Made by a program: the position numbers and the translations under genes. Of a stretch of 64,000 bases of DNA, positions 42,628-51,812 are shown in pieces. The stretch lies in assembly GCF_900130025.1 (NCBI RefSeq), contig NZ_FQXR01000008.1:54032-118031 (forward strand), in the 5' to 3' direction. This DNA is from Sporanaerobacter acetigenes DSM 13106 (GTDB lineage Bacteria; Bacillota; Clostridia; Tissierellales; Sporanaerobacteraceae). The notes under the pieces are model-generated. The model ran no database searches. It worked only from the letters and a program-made list of their open reading frames with translations, and was not told the origin of the DNA. The stretch's first letter is position 1, and each line of letters opens with the position of its first letter.

Positions 42628-43725
42628 ATGAATAGTTTCAACAATAGGGAAACACTTATATGGTTAAATAATATAAAGATTGGAAATAGGGCTGTTGAAA
42701 AAGTACTAAAATATTTTAAAAATATTTCTGATATTTGGCAAGCAAATAGCTCTGAAATCATGAGCATAAAAGGTATTACTGAAGAGATAAAGAAACGAAT
42801 TATTTTTCATAGAAACCCTAATCAACTAGATGAAGTGTTGGGAAAAATAAATGAATTAGGAATAAATGTGATTACAGTACTTGATGAAAATTATCCAATT
42901 AACTTAAGATATGTTTATGACAATCCTATGGTTTTATATTGTAAGGGAGATTTCATAGAAGAAGACAATTTATCTATTGCAATTGTAGGCTCTAGGAAAG
43001 CTACTGCTTATGGAAAATGGGCCAGTGAAAAATTTTCGCACGAATTGGCTAAACTAGGTATAACGGTTATCAGTGGAATGGCAAAAGGTATAGATACTTG
43101 CGCTCATAAAGGTGCGTTAAATGGAAATGGTAGAACTGTTGCCATACTTGGCAGTGGAATAGATGTTATTTATCCAAAGAGCAATAAAGATTTATATAAC
43201 GAAATATCTCAAAATGGAGTTGTTGTATCTGAATTTCCTATTGGTACTGAACCCTATGCTACAAACTTTCCATTGAGGAACCGTATAATAAGTGGAATAT
43301 CATTGGGTGTAATAGTGATAGAAGCTACTGAAAAAAGTGGTTCTTTGATAACTGCAGAGCATGCCATGGAACAGGGAAAAGAAGTTTTTGCAGTGCCAGG
43401 GAATATAAATAGTATGTTTAGCAGGGGAACGAATACCTTAATAAAAGACGGTGCCAAGATTGTCTTAGATATAGAGGATATTTTAGAGGAGATTTATGAG
43501 TTGAAGGAAAAACCTACATCTATGCAAGAAAAAGATGCAAGCTATTCGGATTTAAGTATAATTGAAATGAAAATTGTAAATTGCTTAAAGGAAAAACCTA
43601 CTCATTGTGACAATATAGTATATATGACAGGATTGGATATATCTACTGTAAATAGTACTTTGACCATTCTTGAGTTAAAAGGAATAGTTAAGGAACTCCA
43701 AGGCAGAATATATACACTGTCATAA
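42628..43725 (+). CDS. dprA: DNA-processing protein DprA
   Basis: 365 residues. N-terminal helix-hairpin-helix-like part, then the Rossmann DprA core: AIVGSRKATAYGKWAS, ISGMAKGIDTCAHKGAL, AILGSGIDVIYP, FPLRNRIISG, EATEKSGSLITA and EVFAVPGN. A C-terminal winged-helix domain is present. It loads RecA on incoming single-stranded DNA in competent cells and persists in non-competent species. Starts ATG 42628 after GGGGGTAAAGAG. Follows comM, precedes topA. Confidence 0.96.
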   Translation: MNSFNNRETLIWLNNIKIGNRAVEKVLKYFKNISDIWQANSSEIMSIKGITEEIKKRIIFHRNPNQLDEVLGKINELGINVITVLDENYPINLRYVYDNPMVLYCKGDFIEEDNLSIAIVGSRKATAYGKWASEKFSHELAKLGITVISGMAKGIDTCAHKGALNGNGRTVAILGSGIDVIYPKSNKDLYNEISQNGVVVSEFPIGTEPYATNFPLRNRIISGISLGVIVIEATEKSGSLITAEHAMEQGKEVFAVPGNINSMFSRGTNTLIKDGAKIVLDIEDILEEIYELKEKPTSMQEKDASYSDLSIIEMKIVNCLKEKPTHCDNIVYMTGLDISTVNSTLTILELKGIVKELQGRIYTLS

Positions 43726-43760
43726 TTGTAAAATATATTTATACTCTGGAGGTGCGAAAT

Positions 43761-45860
43761 TTGGGAAAAAATTTAGTTATAGTAGAATCACCTGCAAAAG
43801 CAAAAACTATTGAAAAATTTTTGGGGAAAAAATATACCGTTAAGGCATCTGTAGGTCATGTAAGAGACCTGCCTAAAAGTAGTTTAGGAATAGATATAGA
43901 AAACAATTTTGATCCTAAATATATAACTATCAGGGGTAAAGGACCAGTAATAAAAGAGCTTAAAGATGTAGCTAAAAAAGCAGATAAAATTTATTTAGCA
44001 ACTGACCCTGATAGGGAAGGAGAAGCCATATCTTGGCATTTATCCCATTTATTGGGATTAGATGAAGATGAGCCTATAAGAATTGAATTCAATGAGATAA
44101 CTAAGGAAGCAGTATCTGAGGCTATAAAAAAACCAAGGCCAGTAAACAAGGACTTAGTAGATGCACAACAGGCAAGAAGAGTGTTGGATAGATTAGTTGG
44201 ATATAAAATAAGCCCTCTTTTATGGAAAAAACTCAGAAAGGGATTGAGTGCTGGAAGAGTTCAGTCTGTAGCCGTTAAACTAATATGTGATAGAGAAAAG
44301 GAAATAGAAAACTTTATACCAGAAGAATACTGGAGTATTAAAGGTATTTTTGATAAAGATAACGAAATGCTTGAAGCTGATTTTTATGGGAAAATTATAG
44401 AAAATAAAGAAGTAAAAATGGAATTAAAATCCAAAGAAGAAGTTGATAAAATACTTGAAGGTCTTGAAGATGAGAAATACTACATTGATGAAGTGAAAAA
44501 AGGAACAAAGAAAAGAAATCCATATCCCCCTTACACTACTAGTACATTGCAACAAGATGCATCTAAAAGACTTGGATTTTCTACCAAAAAAACCATGATG
44601 GTAGCTCAACAATTGTATGAAGGTATTGATTTAAAAAAAGATGGCACTATAGGTCTTATAACGTATATCAGAACTGACTCTACAAGAATTTCTGACGGGG
44701 CCATAAAGGACACAGATGAATTTATCGTGGAAAATTACGGCAAACAATATTCTAATGGAGGACGAAAATTCAAAAATAAAAAAAATGGGGACATTCAGGA
44801 TGCTCATGAGGCTATAAGACCTACCTCTGTTAGAAGAGTGCCAGATAACATTAGAGAATACTTATCATCTGATCAATATAAATTATATAAACTTATATGG
44901 GAGAGATATGTATCTAGTCAAATGAGTTCAGCTATATATGACACTATGTCAATAAAAATTTTATGCAGAGAATACATTTTTAAATCTACAAGCTCTAAAA
45001 TAAAGTTTGAGGGTTTCATGAAAGTCTACAATATAAATGAAAAGGATAATAATAAGGTGATGACTTTTCTTTTGCACAAAGGAGAAGAATTGAAATTATA
45101 TAAATTAGAACCAGCACAACATTTTACTCAACCACCTGCTTCATATTCAGAAGCTACATTGATAAAGACATTGGAAGAGTTGGGAATAGGTAGGCCTAGT
45201 ACTTATGCACCTACCATAAGTACTATTTTAAGTAGAGAATATGTTGTATTAGAAAATAAATATTTTAAGCCTACGGAATTGGGTATTTTAGTCAATGAAT
45301 TATTAGAAGAATATTTTAAAAATATAGTAAATGAGGAGTTTACTGCGGAAATGGAAGAAAAGCTAGACAATGTAGCAGATGGCAAATATCCATGGAAAAA
45401 GGTAGTTGAAGACTTTTATAAGGACTTTAGCAAGGACTTAATAGTTGCTGAAGAAGAAATTGATAAAATTGAAATTGAAGAAGAAGTTACTGATGTCATA
45501 TGTGAGAAATGCGGAAGAAATATGGTTGTTAAATATGGAAGGTATGGAAAATTCTTGGCTTGTCCGGGATATCCAGAGTGCAAAAATACCAAACCTCTTT
45601 TGCAAGAATTAGATGTAGAATGTCCATTGTGCGGAGGCAAAATAGTGGAAAGGAGATCTAAAAAAGGTAGATTATTTTACGGATGCAGCAATTATCCTAA
45701 ATGTAATTTTGTATCTTGGGATAGACCAATTAAAGAAAAATGTCCCAATTGTGGAGGTTTACTTGTTCAAAAAAGAAATAAAAATAGTACAACTGTTAAG
45801 TGTATAGACAAATCTTGTGGTTTTTCAAAAGTAGAGAAAAATGTTAAAAAAAATATATGA
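43761..45860 (+). CDS. topA: DNA topoisomerase I
   Basis: 699 residues, type IA enzyme relaxing negative supercoils. VIVESPAKAKTIEKFLG (Toprim), ATDPDREGEAISWHL (acidic triad), LSAGRVQSVA, and GLITYIRTDSTRIS with the catalytic Tyr302. Three C-terminal zinc-finger modules follow (CEKCG...CPGYPEC, CPLCGG...CSNYPKC, CPNCGG...CIDKSC). TTG 43761 is 6 bases after GGAGGTG; GTG 43752 in frame overlaps that site. The Bacillus neighbours trmFO and xerC (codV) are absent after it. Confidence 0.97.
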   Translation: MGKNLVIVESPAKAKTIEKFLGKKYTVKASVGHVRDLPKSSLGIDIENNFDPKYITIRGKGPVIKELKDVAKKADKIYLATDPDREGEAISWHLSHLLGLDEDEPIRIEFNEITKEAVSEAIKKPRPVNKDLVDAQQARRVLDRLVGYKISPLLWKKLRKGLSAGRVQSVAVKLICDREKEIENFIPEEYWSIKGIFDKDNEMLEADFYGKIIENKEVKMELKSKEEVDKILEGLEDEKYYIDEVKKGTKKRNPYPPYTTSTLQQDASKRLGFSTKKTMMVAQQLYEGIDLKKDGTIGLITYIRTDSTRISDGAIKDTDEFIVENYGKQYSNGGRKFKNKKNGDIQDAHEAIRPTSVRRVPDNIREYLSSDQYKLYKLIWERYVSSQMSSAIYDTMSIKILCREYIFKSTSSKIKFEGFMKVYNINEKDNNKVMTFLLHKGEELKLYKLEPAQHFTQPPASYSEATLIKTLEELGIGRPSTYAPTISTILSREYVVLENKYFKPTELGILVNELLEEYFKNIVNEEFTAEMEEKLDNVADGKYPWKKVVEDFYKDFSKDLIVAEEEIDKIEIEEEVTDVICEKCGRNMVVKYGRYGKFLACPGYPECKNTKPLLQELDVECPLCGGKIVERRSKKGRLFYGCSNYPKCNFVSWDRPIKEKCPNCGGLLVQKRNKNSTTVKCIDKSCGFSKVEKNVKKNI

Positions 45861-45907
45861 ATTTAGTTCTGTACTTTTATAGAAAAATGTAGTAGTCTAT
45901 ATATAGA

Positions 45908-45936
45908 TTGATAATTTAAACAAGATTAAATATTCT
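45908..45936 (+). promoter_or_regulatory. Probable promoter for hslV-hslU-codY
   Basis: TTGATA (45908-45913) and TATTCT (45931-45936), 17-base spacer, 89 bases before hslV. A 12-bp palindrome TCTATATATAGA (45896-45907) abuts the -35. Confidence 0.55.
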
Positions 45937-45943
45937 GAAAATA
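45929..45943 (+). promoter_or_regulatory. Candidate CodY-binding box
   Basis: AATATTCTGAAAATA matches the published CodY consensus AATTTTCWGAAAATT at 13 of 15 positions. It covers the predicted -10 of the operon that ends with codY, so bound CodY would block initiation. It is flanked by an 8-bp inverted repeat (45921-45928, 45954-45961). Confidence 0.6.
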
Positions 45944-46025
45944 CCACATGAAATAATCTTGCAGTTATGTAGAAAATGTGATAGTATTTCATTGGTCTAG
46001 TGATGCTTATAGGAGTGTGGTTTTT

Positions 46026-46556
46026 ATGATGATGGGAACAACTATTATAGCCATTAAAAAAGGTGAAAACATAGCTATTGCCGGAGATGGACAAGTGACT
46101 ATGGGTGATAGCACTATAATGAAGAGTACAGCCAAAAAAGTTAGAAAAATATATAATGGAGAAGTCGTAATTGGATTTGCGGGTTCTGTAGCAGATGCAG
46201 TTACTTTAGCCGAGTTGTTAGAAGAAAAGCTTGAACAGTATGGAGGTAATTTAAAAAGGGCTGCAGTTGAATTGGCTAAGGAATGGAGAAGAGATAAAGT
46301 ACTTAGAAAGTTAGAAGCCATGCTTATTGCAGGGGATAAAGATAACTTATTACTTATTTCAGGAAATGGTGAAGTCATCGAACCTGATGAGGGAATTGTA
46401 GCAATAGGATCTGGAGGTAATTTTGCTTTAGCTGCTGGTAAGGCACTTTCCAAGCATTCAGAATTGTCTATTGAGGAAATAGTAAAAGAATCATTACACA
46501 TAGCTTCTTCAATTTGTATTTATACAAATGATAATATAACTGTTGAAGTTATTTGA
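46026..46556 (+). CDS. hslV: ATP-dependent protease proteolytic subunit HslV
   Basis: 176 residues, N-terminal nucleophile peptidase forming double hexamers with Hsl[25 protein letters not shown] at the start cut: the Thr pair lines up with the catalytic Thr of E. coli [39 protein letters not shown] and [12 protein letters not shown] are family motifs. GGAGTG precedes three consecutive ATG codons (46026, 46029, 46032); the first is listed. Adjacent hslU and codY give the Bacillus clpQ-clpY-codY order. Confidence 0.95.
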   Translation: MMMGTTIIAIKKGENIAIAGDGQVTMGDSTIMKSTAKKVRKIYNGEVVIGFAGSVADAVTLAELLEEKLEQYGGNLKRAAVELAKEWRRDKVLRKLEAMLIAGDKDNLLLISGNGEVIEPDEGIVAIGSGGNFALAAGKALSKHSELSIEEIVKESLHIASSICIYTNDNITVEVI

Positions 46557-46571
46557 GGAGAGTGATTGTCT

Positions 46572-47963
46572 ATGAAAGAATTAACTCCTAGAAAAATAGT
46601 GGAAGAATTGGATAAATATATAGTTGGCCAGGGAAAAGCTAAAAAAGCTGTTGCTATAGCTATTAGGAATAGATATAGAAGAAATTTACTTGAAGAAGAT
46701 TTTAAGGAAGAAGTTAGGCCTAAAAATATTTTAATGATTGGACCAACGGGTGTTGGGAAAACTGAAATAGCTAGAAGATTGTCGAAACTTATACAGGCAC
46801 CTTTTGTCAAAGTTGAAGCAACTAAATTTACTGAGGTGGGATATGTAGGTAGAGATGTAGATTCTATGGTTAGAGATTTGGTAGAGGTATCTGTTCAAAT
46901 CGTGAAAGAAGAAGAAATCATAAAAGTATTTGATAAAGGTAAAGCTATAGCCGAAAATAGAATCATTGAATTGTTAGTTCCTTATCCAAAGCAAAAAAGA
47001 AGTACTGATAATCCCTTAGAAATGTTGTTTGGAAATTTGGAAGTTGATGATAAAAATGATAAAAATGAAGAATATATATATATAAAGAATAATAGAGACG
47101 AATTGAAAAAACGTCTTGAAAGAGGGGAATTAGAAGACCAACTTGTTGAAATAGAATTAGAAGAGTCATTAAATTCCACAGTAGAATTTTTTAGTGAGCT
47201 TGGTATAGAAGAATTCAATATAAATATGAATGATATGCTTGAAGATCTTATTCCAAAGAAAAAGAAAAAGAAAAAAATAACTGTGAGAGAAGCTCGAAAA
47301 ATATTAGAAGCACAAGAAGCACAAAAACTCATAGACATGGATGAAGTGGTAGAAAAGGGAATTAAGAGAGCTGAGGAAAGTGGCATAATATTCATAGATG
47401 AAATTGATAAAATTGCAGGAAGCAATTATTCATCAGGTCCAGATGTATCAAGAGAGGGTGTACAGAGAGATATTTTACCTATAATTGAAGGAAGTACAAT
47501 TGTTACAAAATATGGTCCTGTTAAAACTGATCATATACTTTTTATTGCGGCAGGAGCTTTTCATGTTTCAAAAGTAAGTGATTTAATTCCAGAAATTCAG
47601 GGCAGATTTCCTATAAGAGTTGAACTTGACAATTTAACTGAAGAGAATTTCAAAGAAATATTAACAAAGCCTAAAAATGCCTTAATTAAACAATATCAGC
47701 TTTTGTTAAAAACAGAAGATATAAATTTGACTTTTACCAAAGATGCTATAGAAGAAATTGCTAGATTTTCTTATATTTCAAATGAACAATATGAGAATAT
47801 TGGTGCAAGAAGACTTCATACAGTTATTGAAAAATTATTAGAGGAAATATCTTTTTATGCACCAGATTTAGAAGAAAAAAATATCATTATAGATGCTGAA
47901 TATGTAAAGAAAAAATTCATTAATGATTTACAACAAAAAGACATATCAAAATACATATTATAA
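46572..47963 (+). CDS. hslU: ATP-dependent protease ATPase subunit HslU
   Basis: 463 residues, AAA+ unfoldase of Hsl[34 protein letters not shown] (Walker A about residue 57), [20 protein letters not shown] (pore loop GYVG), [12 protein letters not shown] (Walker B), [16 protein letters not shown] and [10 protein letters not shown]. The insertion (I) domain, about residues 110-250, is Lys/Glu-rich. ATG 46572 follows GAGGAGAGTG; codY starts 13 bases after its stop. Confidence 0.97.
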   Translation: MKELTPRKIVEELDKYIVGQGKAKKAVAIAIRNRYRRNLLEEDFKEEVRPKNILMIGPTGVGKTEIARRLSKLIQAPFVKVEATKFTEVGYVGRDVDSMVRDLVEVSVQIVKEEEIIKVFDKGKAIAENRIIELLVPYPKQKRSTDNPLEMLFGNLEVDDKNDKNEEYIYIKNNRDELKKRLERGELEDQLVEIELEESLNSTVEFFSELGIEEFNINMNDMLEDLIPKKKKKKKITVREARKILEAQEAQKLIDMDEVVEKGIKRAEESGIIFIDEIDKIAGSNYSSGPDVSREGVQRDILPIIEGSTIVTKYGPVKTDHILFIAAGAFHVSKVSDLIPEIQGRFPIRVELDNLTEENFKEILTKPKNALIKQYQLLLKTEDINLTFTKDAIEEIARFSYISNEQYENIGARRLHTVIEKLLEEISFYAPDLEEKNIIIDAEYVKKKFINDLQQKDISKYIL

Positions 47964-47976
47964 GAGGAGGATTAAT

Positions 47977-48759
47977 ATGAGCGAAAGTTTATTACAAAAA
48001 ACGAGGAGACTAAATAAAACATTGCAGAGTTCTGGTTCAAAACCTGTATCTTTTCCTGAATTAAGCAAAATACTCAGTGAGATACTAGATGCAAATGTTT
48101 ATATAGCAAGCAGAAAGGGAAGAGTGCTTGGATATGAATTATCAACTGGATTTGATTGTGATATAATTCAAAGTGAAATAGTAAAAGAAAAGAGATTTCC
48201 CAAGGAATACAATGATCAGTTGTTGAAAGTCAGTGAAACCAGAGAAAATATTGAAGAAATATCAGAATGTGTATTTGATCAAATTTCAAAATGTGACTAT
48301 CCTGATAAGATAACCACTATAATACCAATAAATAGTGGAGGAGTTAGATTAGGGACATTAGTAATATCTCGATTTGGAAGAAGTTTCACAGAAGATGATT
48401 TAGTATTAGGAGAATATAGTGCTACAATAGTAGGAATGGAAATACTCAGATCTAAAAATGATGAGATTGAAGAAGAAGCTAGAAAAAGAGCAGTAGTACA
48501 AATGGCCATAGGTACATTGTCTTATTCTGAATTAGAAGCTATGGAACATATATTTAATGAATTAGATGGCGATGAAGGTCTACTGGTAGCAAGTAAAATA
48601 GCAGATAGAGTTGGTATCACTAGATCAGTAATAGTTAATGCACTGAGAAAATTTGAGAGTGCCGGGGTTATAGAGTCTAGATCCTTAGGAATGAAAGGTA
48701 CTCATATAAAAATATTAAATGATAAATTAATTGAAGAGCTTAAAAAAGCTAGGGAATAG
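47977..48759 (+). CDS. codY: GTP-sensing transcriptional repressor CodY
   Basis: 260 residues, standard length. N-terminal GAF-like domain binding branched-chain amino acids ([13 protein letters not shown], a long segment to about 155), then a linker helix and a winged helix-turn-helix near 203-225 with [21 protein letters not shown] cut at the recognition helix, followed by [16 protein letters not shown]. CodY represses amino-acid uptake, biosynthesis and motility genes when nutrients are rich. AGAGGAGGATTAAT precedes ATG. It shares an operon with hslVU, and a candidate CodY box lies at that operon's promoter. Confidence 0.98.
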   Translation: MSESLLQKTRRLNKTLQSSGSKPVSFPELSKILSEILDANVYIASRKGRVLGYELSTGFDCDIIQSEIVKEKRFPKEYNDQLLKVSETRENIEEISECVFDQISKCDYPDKITTIIPINSGGVRLGTLVISRFGRSFTEDDLVLGEYSATIVGMEILRSKNDEIEEEARKRAVVQMAIGTLSYSELEAMEHIFNELDGDEGLLVASKIADRVGITRSVIVNALRKFESAGVIESRSLGMKGTHIKILNDKLIEELKKARE

Positions 48760-48786
48760 TAGGTAGATTTACCTACTATTTTTTTG
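48756..48786 (+). terminator. Terminator after codY
   Basis: Perfect 10-bp stem ATAGTAGGTA / TACCTACTAT (48756-48765, 48770-48779) followed by TTTTTTT, starting at the codY stop. Confidence 0.93.
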
Positions 48787-49079
48787 TTTTAAATATTGAA
48801 TTTCATTAGTTGGAAAAGCTAGGACTTATGTACCAAAATAAAAAATGTTGTACAAATTTGTAGTAACTAAAAGGGTTTTTGATTATAATGTAGAATATAT
48901 GCTTGTATAATGTAGAAATAAGTTGATGTAAAAGAAATTTGATTGAAATATATAGTATAATGTAAATATGGCTTATTTGTTACAAAACATAGTAAGAAAA
49001 TGTTCCATAATAATATAACATATTATTATGGAAGTATATTTTCAAAGCAGATAATCTAAAAAATTAGAGGTGAATTCAT
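48787..49079 (+). promoter_or_regulatory. Flagellar operon upstream region
   Basis: About 290 A/T-rich bases without a gene. It holds a 12-bp palindrome TACAAATTTGTA (48851-48862); three copies of TATAATGTA at 48884, 48906 and 48956, the first two extended to TATAATGTAGAA; and a 14-bp hairpin (49003-49033). Each TATAAT could be a -10 but none has a good -35 at 16-18 bases. No sigma-D (CCGATAT) site is seen. GAGGTG before flgB ends the region. Confidence 0.55.
49003..49033 (+). repeat. 14-bp perfect inverted repeat before flgB
   Basis: TTCCATAATAATAT (49003-49016) and its complement (49020-49033) with an AAC loop, 46 bases before the flgB start. No T-tract follows, so it is an operator or an mRNA leader hairpin rather than a terminator. 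Confidence 0.75.
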
Positions 49080-49487
49080 ATGCTAGAGAAATTATATTCA
49101 AGTACAAATATTTTAGAAAAAGCATTGAATGGAACTTGGACTAGAAATAAAATTATTTCACAAAATATTTCCAATGTAGATACTCCTAATTACAAGAGAA
49201 AAGAAGTAGTGTTTGAAGACTATTTGAAACAGGAGCTTTATGAAAACAAACAAAGACTAGTGACTACTAATGAAAAGCATATAAAGGGCCTTGGAATGAA
49301 AACAGAGTTTGTTCCAAAGATTATTGAAGATAAAAGTACATCTTACAGATTTGATGGCAACAATGTAAATATTGACACGGAGTCAGCAGAATTATCTAAA
49401 AATGTCATAATGCATGATGCATTAGTCAGACAAATTACTGACGAGTATGAAAAAGTTAAAAATGCTATTATAGAAGGGAGCAAGTAA
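49080..49487 (+). CDS. flgB: Flagellar basal-body rod protein FlgB
   Basis: 135 residues, proximal rod subunit. The N-terminal rod motif NKIISQNISNVDTPNYKRKEVVFEDYL and the C-terminal helix with DALVRQITDEYEKVKNAI fit FlgB. First gene of the flagellar operon, 320 bases after codY. GAGGTGAATTCAT precedes ATG. Confidence 0.96.
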   Translation: MLEKLYSSTNILEKALNGTWTRNKIISQNISNVDTPNYKRKEVVFEDYLKQELYENKQRLVTTNEKHIKGLGMKTEFVPKIIEDKSTSYRFDGNNVNIDTESAELSKNVIMHDALVRQITDEYEKVKNAIIEGSK

Positions 49488-49489
49488 TT

Positions 49490-49930
49490 ATGGGAATGTT
49501 TGATTCTTTTTATACAAGTGCTTCGGCTTTGACAGCTGAAAAGACAAGAATAGATATAATATCTAAAAACTTAGCAAATGTAAATAGTACCAGAGGTACT
49601 GGTGGTATGCCATATAGGAGGCAAATGGTAGTATTTCAGGAGAAAAAACTGAATCCTTTTTCAAACTATTTATCAAGCAAACTTAATAAGGTAAATAATG
49701 AAGGCGTTGTAATTAGCAAAATAGTTGAAGATAGTAGTCCTTTTAAATTAGTTTATGAACCAGGTCACCCGGATGCAGATGAAAATGGGTATGTAAAGAT
49801 GAGTAATGTGGAACCTGTAAAAGAAATGGTAGACATGATAGATGCACAGAGAGCTTATGAGGCTAATATTACAGCTATGAATGCTACAAAGGCGTTGCTC
49901 ATGAAGTCTCTTGAAATTGGTAGAAAATAG
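49490..49930 (+). CDS. flgC: Flagellar basal-body rod protein FlgC
   Basis: 146 residues. GMFDSFYTSASALTAEKTRIDIISKNLANVNST is the rod N-terminus, and VKMSNVEPVKEMVDMIDAQRAYEANITAMNATK the C-terminal flg_bbr_C signature. Two bases after flgB with GGGAGCAAGTA as site; fliE follows 12 bases on. Confidence 0.97.
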   Translation: MGMFDSFYTSASALTAEKTRIDIISKNLANVNSTRGTGGMPYRRQMVVFQEKKLNPFSNYLSSKLNKVNNEGVVISKIVEDSSPFKLVYEPGHPDADENGYVKMSNVEPVKEMVDMIDAQRAYEANITAMNATKALLMKSLEIGRK

Positions 49931-49942
49931 GAGGGTTAAATC

Positions 49943-50242
49943 GTGAATATAAATCCAATACAACACAATAAGGATGCTACTTTTATTTTAAATAAGGATA
50001 TAAAGAACGAGAAAAATAATGAAATTTCTTTTGGAGATTATCTAAAAAATTCAATAGATGAAGTCAATAGACTACAAGTAGAATCTCAAAATTATAAAAA
50101 TTTATTGGCCACTGGAGAAGTAGACAATTTGCATGATGTGACGATAGCCGCAGAGAAGGCAAACATAGCTTTGCAATTGACTATGAGTATTAGAAATAAA
50201 GTAGTAGATGCTTATAGAGAAATAATGAGAATGCAGATATAA
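49943..50242 (+). CDS. fliE: Flagellar hook-basal body protein FliE
   Basis: 99 residues linking MS ring and rod. FGDYLKNSIDEVNRLQVESQN and DLHDVTIAAEKANIALQLTMSIRNKVVDAYREIMRMQI-type C-terminus (seen as LHDVTIAAEKANIALQLT) are diagnostic. GTG start at 49943 after GAGGG. Confidence 0.96.
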   Translation: MNINPIQHNKDATFILNKDIKNEKNNEISFGDYLKNSIDEVNRLQVESQNYKNLLATGEVDNLHDVTIAAEKANIALQLTMSIRNKVVDAYREIMRMQI

Positions 50243-50270
50243 ATAATGTAGCAGGAAATGGGGTGATTTG

Positions 50271-51800
50271 GTGGGAGAAACTATCGAACAAATGAAGAAG
50301 CAATTAAATGAATTTTGGACGGGTATGGACAAAAAAAAGAAAATAAAATTAGGTATTAGTAGTGTGTTAGTTATTGTTGGAGTTATAATTCTCATAAGTA
50401 TATTGGCGCGACCTAAATATGAAGTACTTTATGACAATTTATCCCTAAAAGATATGGGACAAGTCACAAAAAAACTAGATGAAATGAATATTAAGTGGAA
50501 GACAGATGAAAAAAACAACAGTATTTTAGTACCTGCAGATGTCAAAAATAAAGTAAAGATTGAACTTGCTTCTGAAGGTTTACCTAAAGATGGATATGGT
50601 TTTGTTGATGCTTTTAATGATAGTAGCTGGACTATGACAGATTACGAAAAAAAAGAGAGATATAGATATGCCCTACAAAATGAATTAGCTTCTACAATTT
50701 CGGAAATTGATGGCATTGAAAGTGCCACTGTTTACATAGATGAAAAAGAGGATAGAGGTTTTGTTTTAGAAAATGATATAAATGAAAATACAGCTTCAGT
50801 TTTTATAAAGAAAAATGAGAATAGGCCTTTACCCAAAGAAACCGTTTCTGCTATTAAAAATCTTGTGGCAGGTTCAATAAATATGGAGCCAGATAAGGTT
50901 TTTATTATTGATGATTCGGGAAAATTGTTAACTGACAATGGAGATGAAGATAATTATCTTATGACGGAACAATTCAATATGAAACAAAATATTGAATTGA
51001 GGACAAATGAAAGCTTAAAAAGGTTTCTAGAAAATGTCTTTGGTTATGGAAATGTAGATGTAAGAACAAGTGTTAAAATTGATTTTGATAGTGAGACGAC
51101 AAAGATAGTAGAATTTTCACCACCTATAGAAGGCAATGAAGAAGGACTCATAAGAAGTATGGAAGAAGTAGAGGAACATATGGTAGGTGGAGCAGAAGGC
51201 GGAGTACCCGGTATAGATGGAAACACACCAGACTATCAAATGGAGAACAACGGAAACTCTAAGTATGACAAAGCAAGTCGTACTATTAACAATGAATTAA
51301 ATGAAATAAATAAAGAAATACGCAAGTCACCTGGACAAGTAGATTCAATAACTGTGGCAATATTAGTAAATAAAGATTCTTTGCCAAGCGGAGAAATGAC
51401 AGATGAAATGAAAAAAGAAATATCTGATCTAATTACTGCTGCTACAGGGTTAGATACAAAAGAAGTCCAAGTAAGCGCTGAAAGTTTTAATGGTGGACTT
51501 ATGGCAAAAGAAGAAGAAACAAAAGAAAAATCCAATCTAGCTATGTGGATAATTTTGGGAGCTGTATTAGCTTCAGCTATAACTGGTTTCATTGTGTATA
51601 GGAGAAGGAAAGCTATAGGGGAAGAGGAAAATTATGAAGATATTGAAAAAGTATTAGAAGAAAAAATTGATGAGGAAACTGCAATACAGGAACTTGATTT
51701 TGAAGCGGAAAAATCAGAGATGAAAACTCAAATAGAGAATTTTATTGGAAAGAAGCCAGAAGCTGTTGCTCAATTATTGAGATCATGGCTAAATGAGTAG
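50271..51800 (+). CDS. fliF: Flagellar MS-ring protein FliF
   Basis: 509 residues. Two transmembrane helices (about residues 23-45 and 423-445) bracket the periplasm-facing ring-building domains (YEVLYDNLSLKDMGQVTKKL, VDVRTSVKIDF), and the acidic C-terminal tail binds FliG. GTG 50271 is 5-6 bases after GGGGTG; a TTG just before it is too close. A slightly short FliF but complete. Confidence 0.96.
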   Translation: MGETIEQMKKQLNEFWTGMDKKKKIKLGISSVLVIVGVIILISILARPKYEVLYDNLSLKDMGQVTKKLDEMNIKWKTDEKNNSILVPADVKNKVKIELASEGLPKDGYGFVDAFNDSSWTMTDYEKKERYRYALQNELASTISEIDGIESATVYIDEKEDRGFVLENDINENTASVFIKKNENRPLPKETVSAIKNLVAGSINMEPDKVFIIDDSGKLLTDNGDEDNYLMTEQFNMKQNIELRTNESLKRFLENVFGYGNVDVRTSVKIDFDSETTKIVEFSPPIEGNEEGLIRSMEEVEEHMVGGAEGGVPGIDGNTPDYQMENNGNSKYDKASRTINNELNEINKEIRKSPGQVDSITVAILVNKDSLPSGEMTDEMKKEISDLITAATGLDTKEVQVSAESFNGGLMAKEEETKEKSNLAMWIILGAVLASAITGFIVYRRRKAIGEEENYEDIEKVLEEKIDEETAIQELDFEAEKSEMKTQIENFIGKKPEAVAQLLRSWLNE

Positions 51801-51812
51801 GGAGTGACTAGT

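Noticed and set aside
46007..46501. 164-codon open frame on the minus strand opposite hslV
   Set aside because: It mirrors the codons of a strongly conserved gene, has no ribosome site and its translation resembles no protein I know.
49040..49060. GCAGATAA before flgB as a sigma-D -10 element
   Set aside because: It differs from the GCCGATAT core and no TAAA-type -35 lies 14-16 bases upstream.
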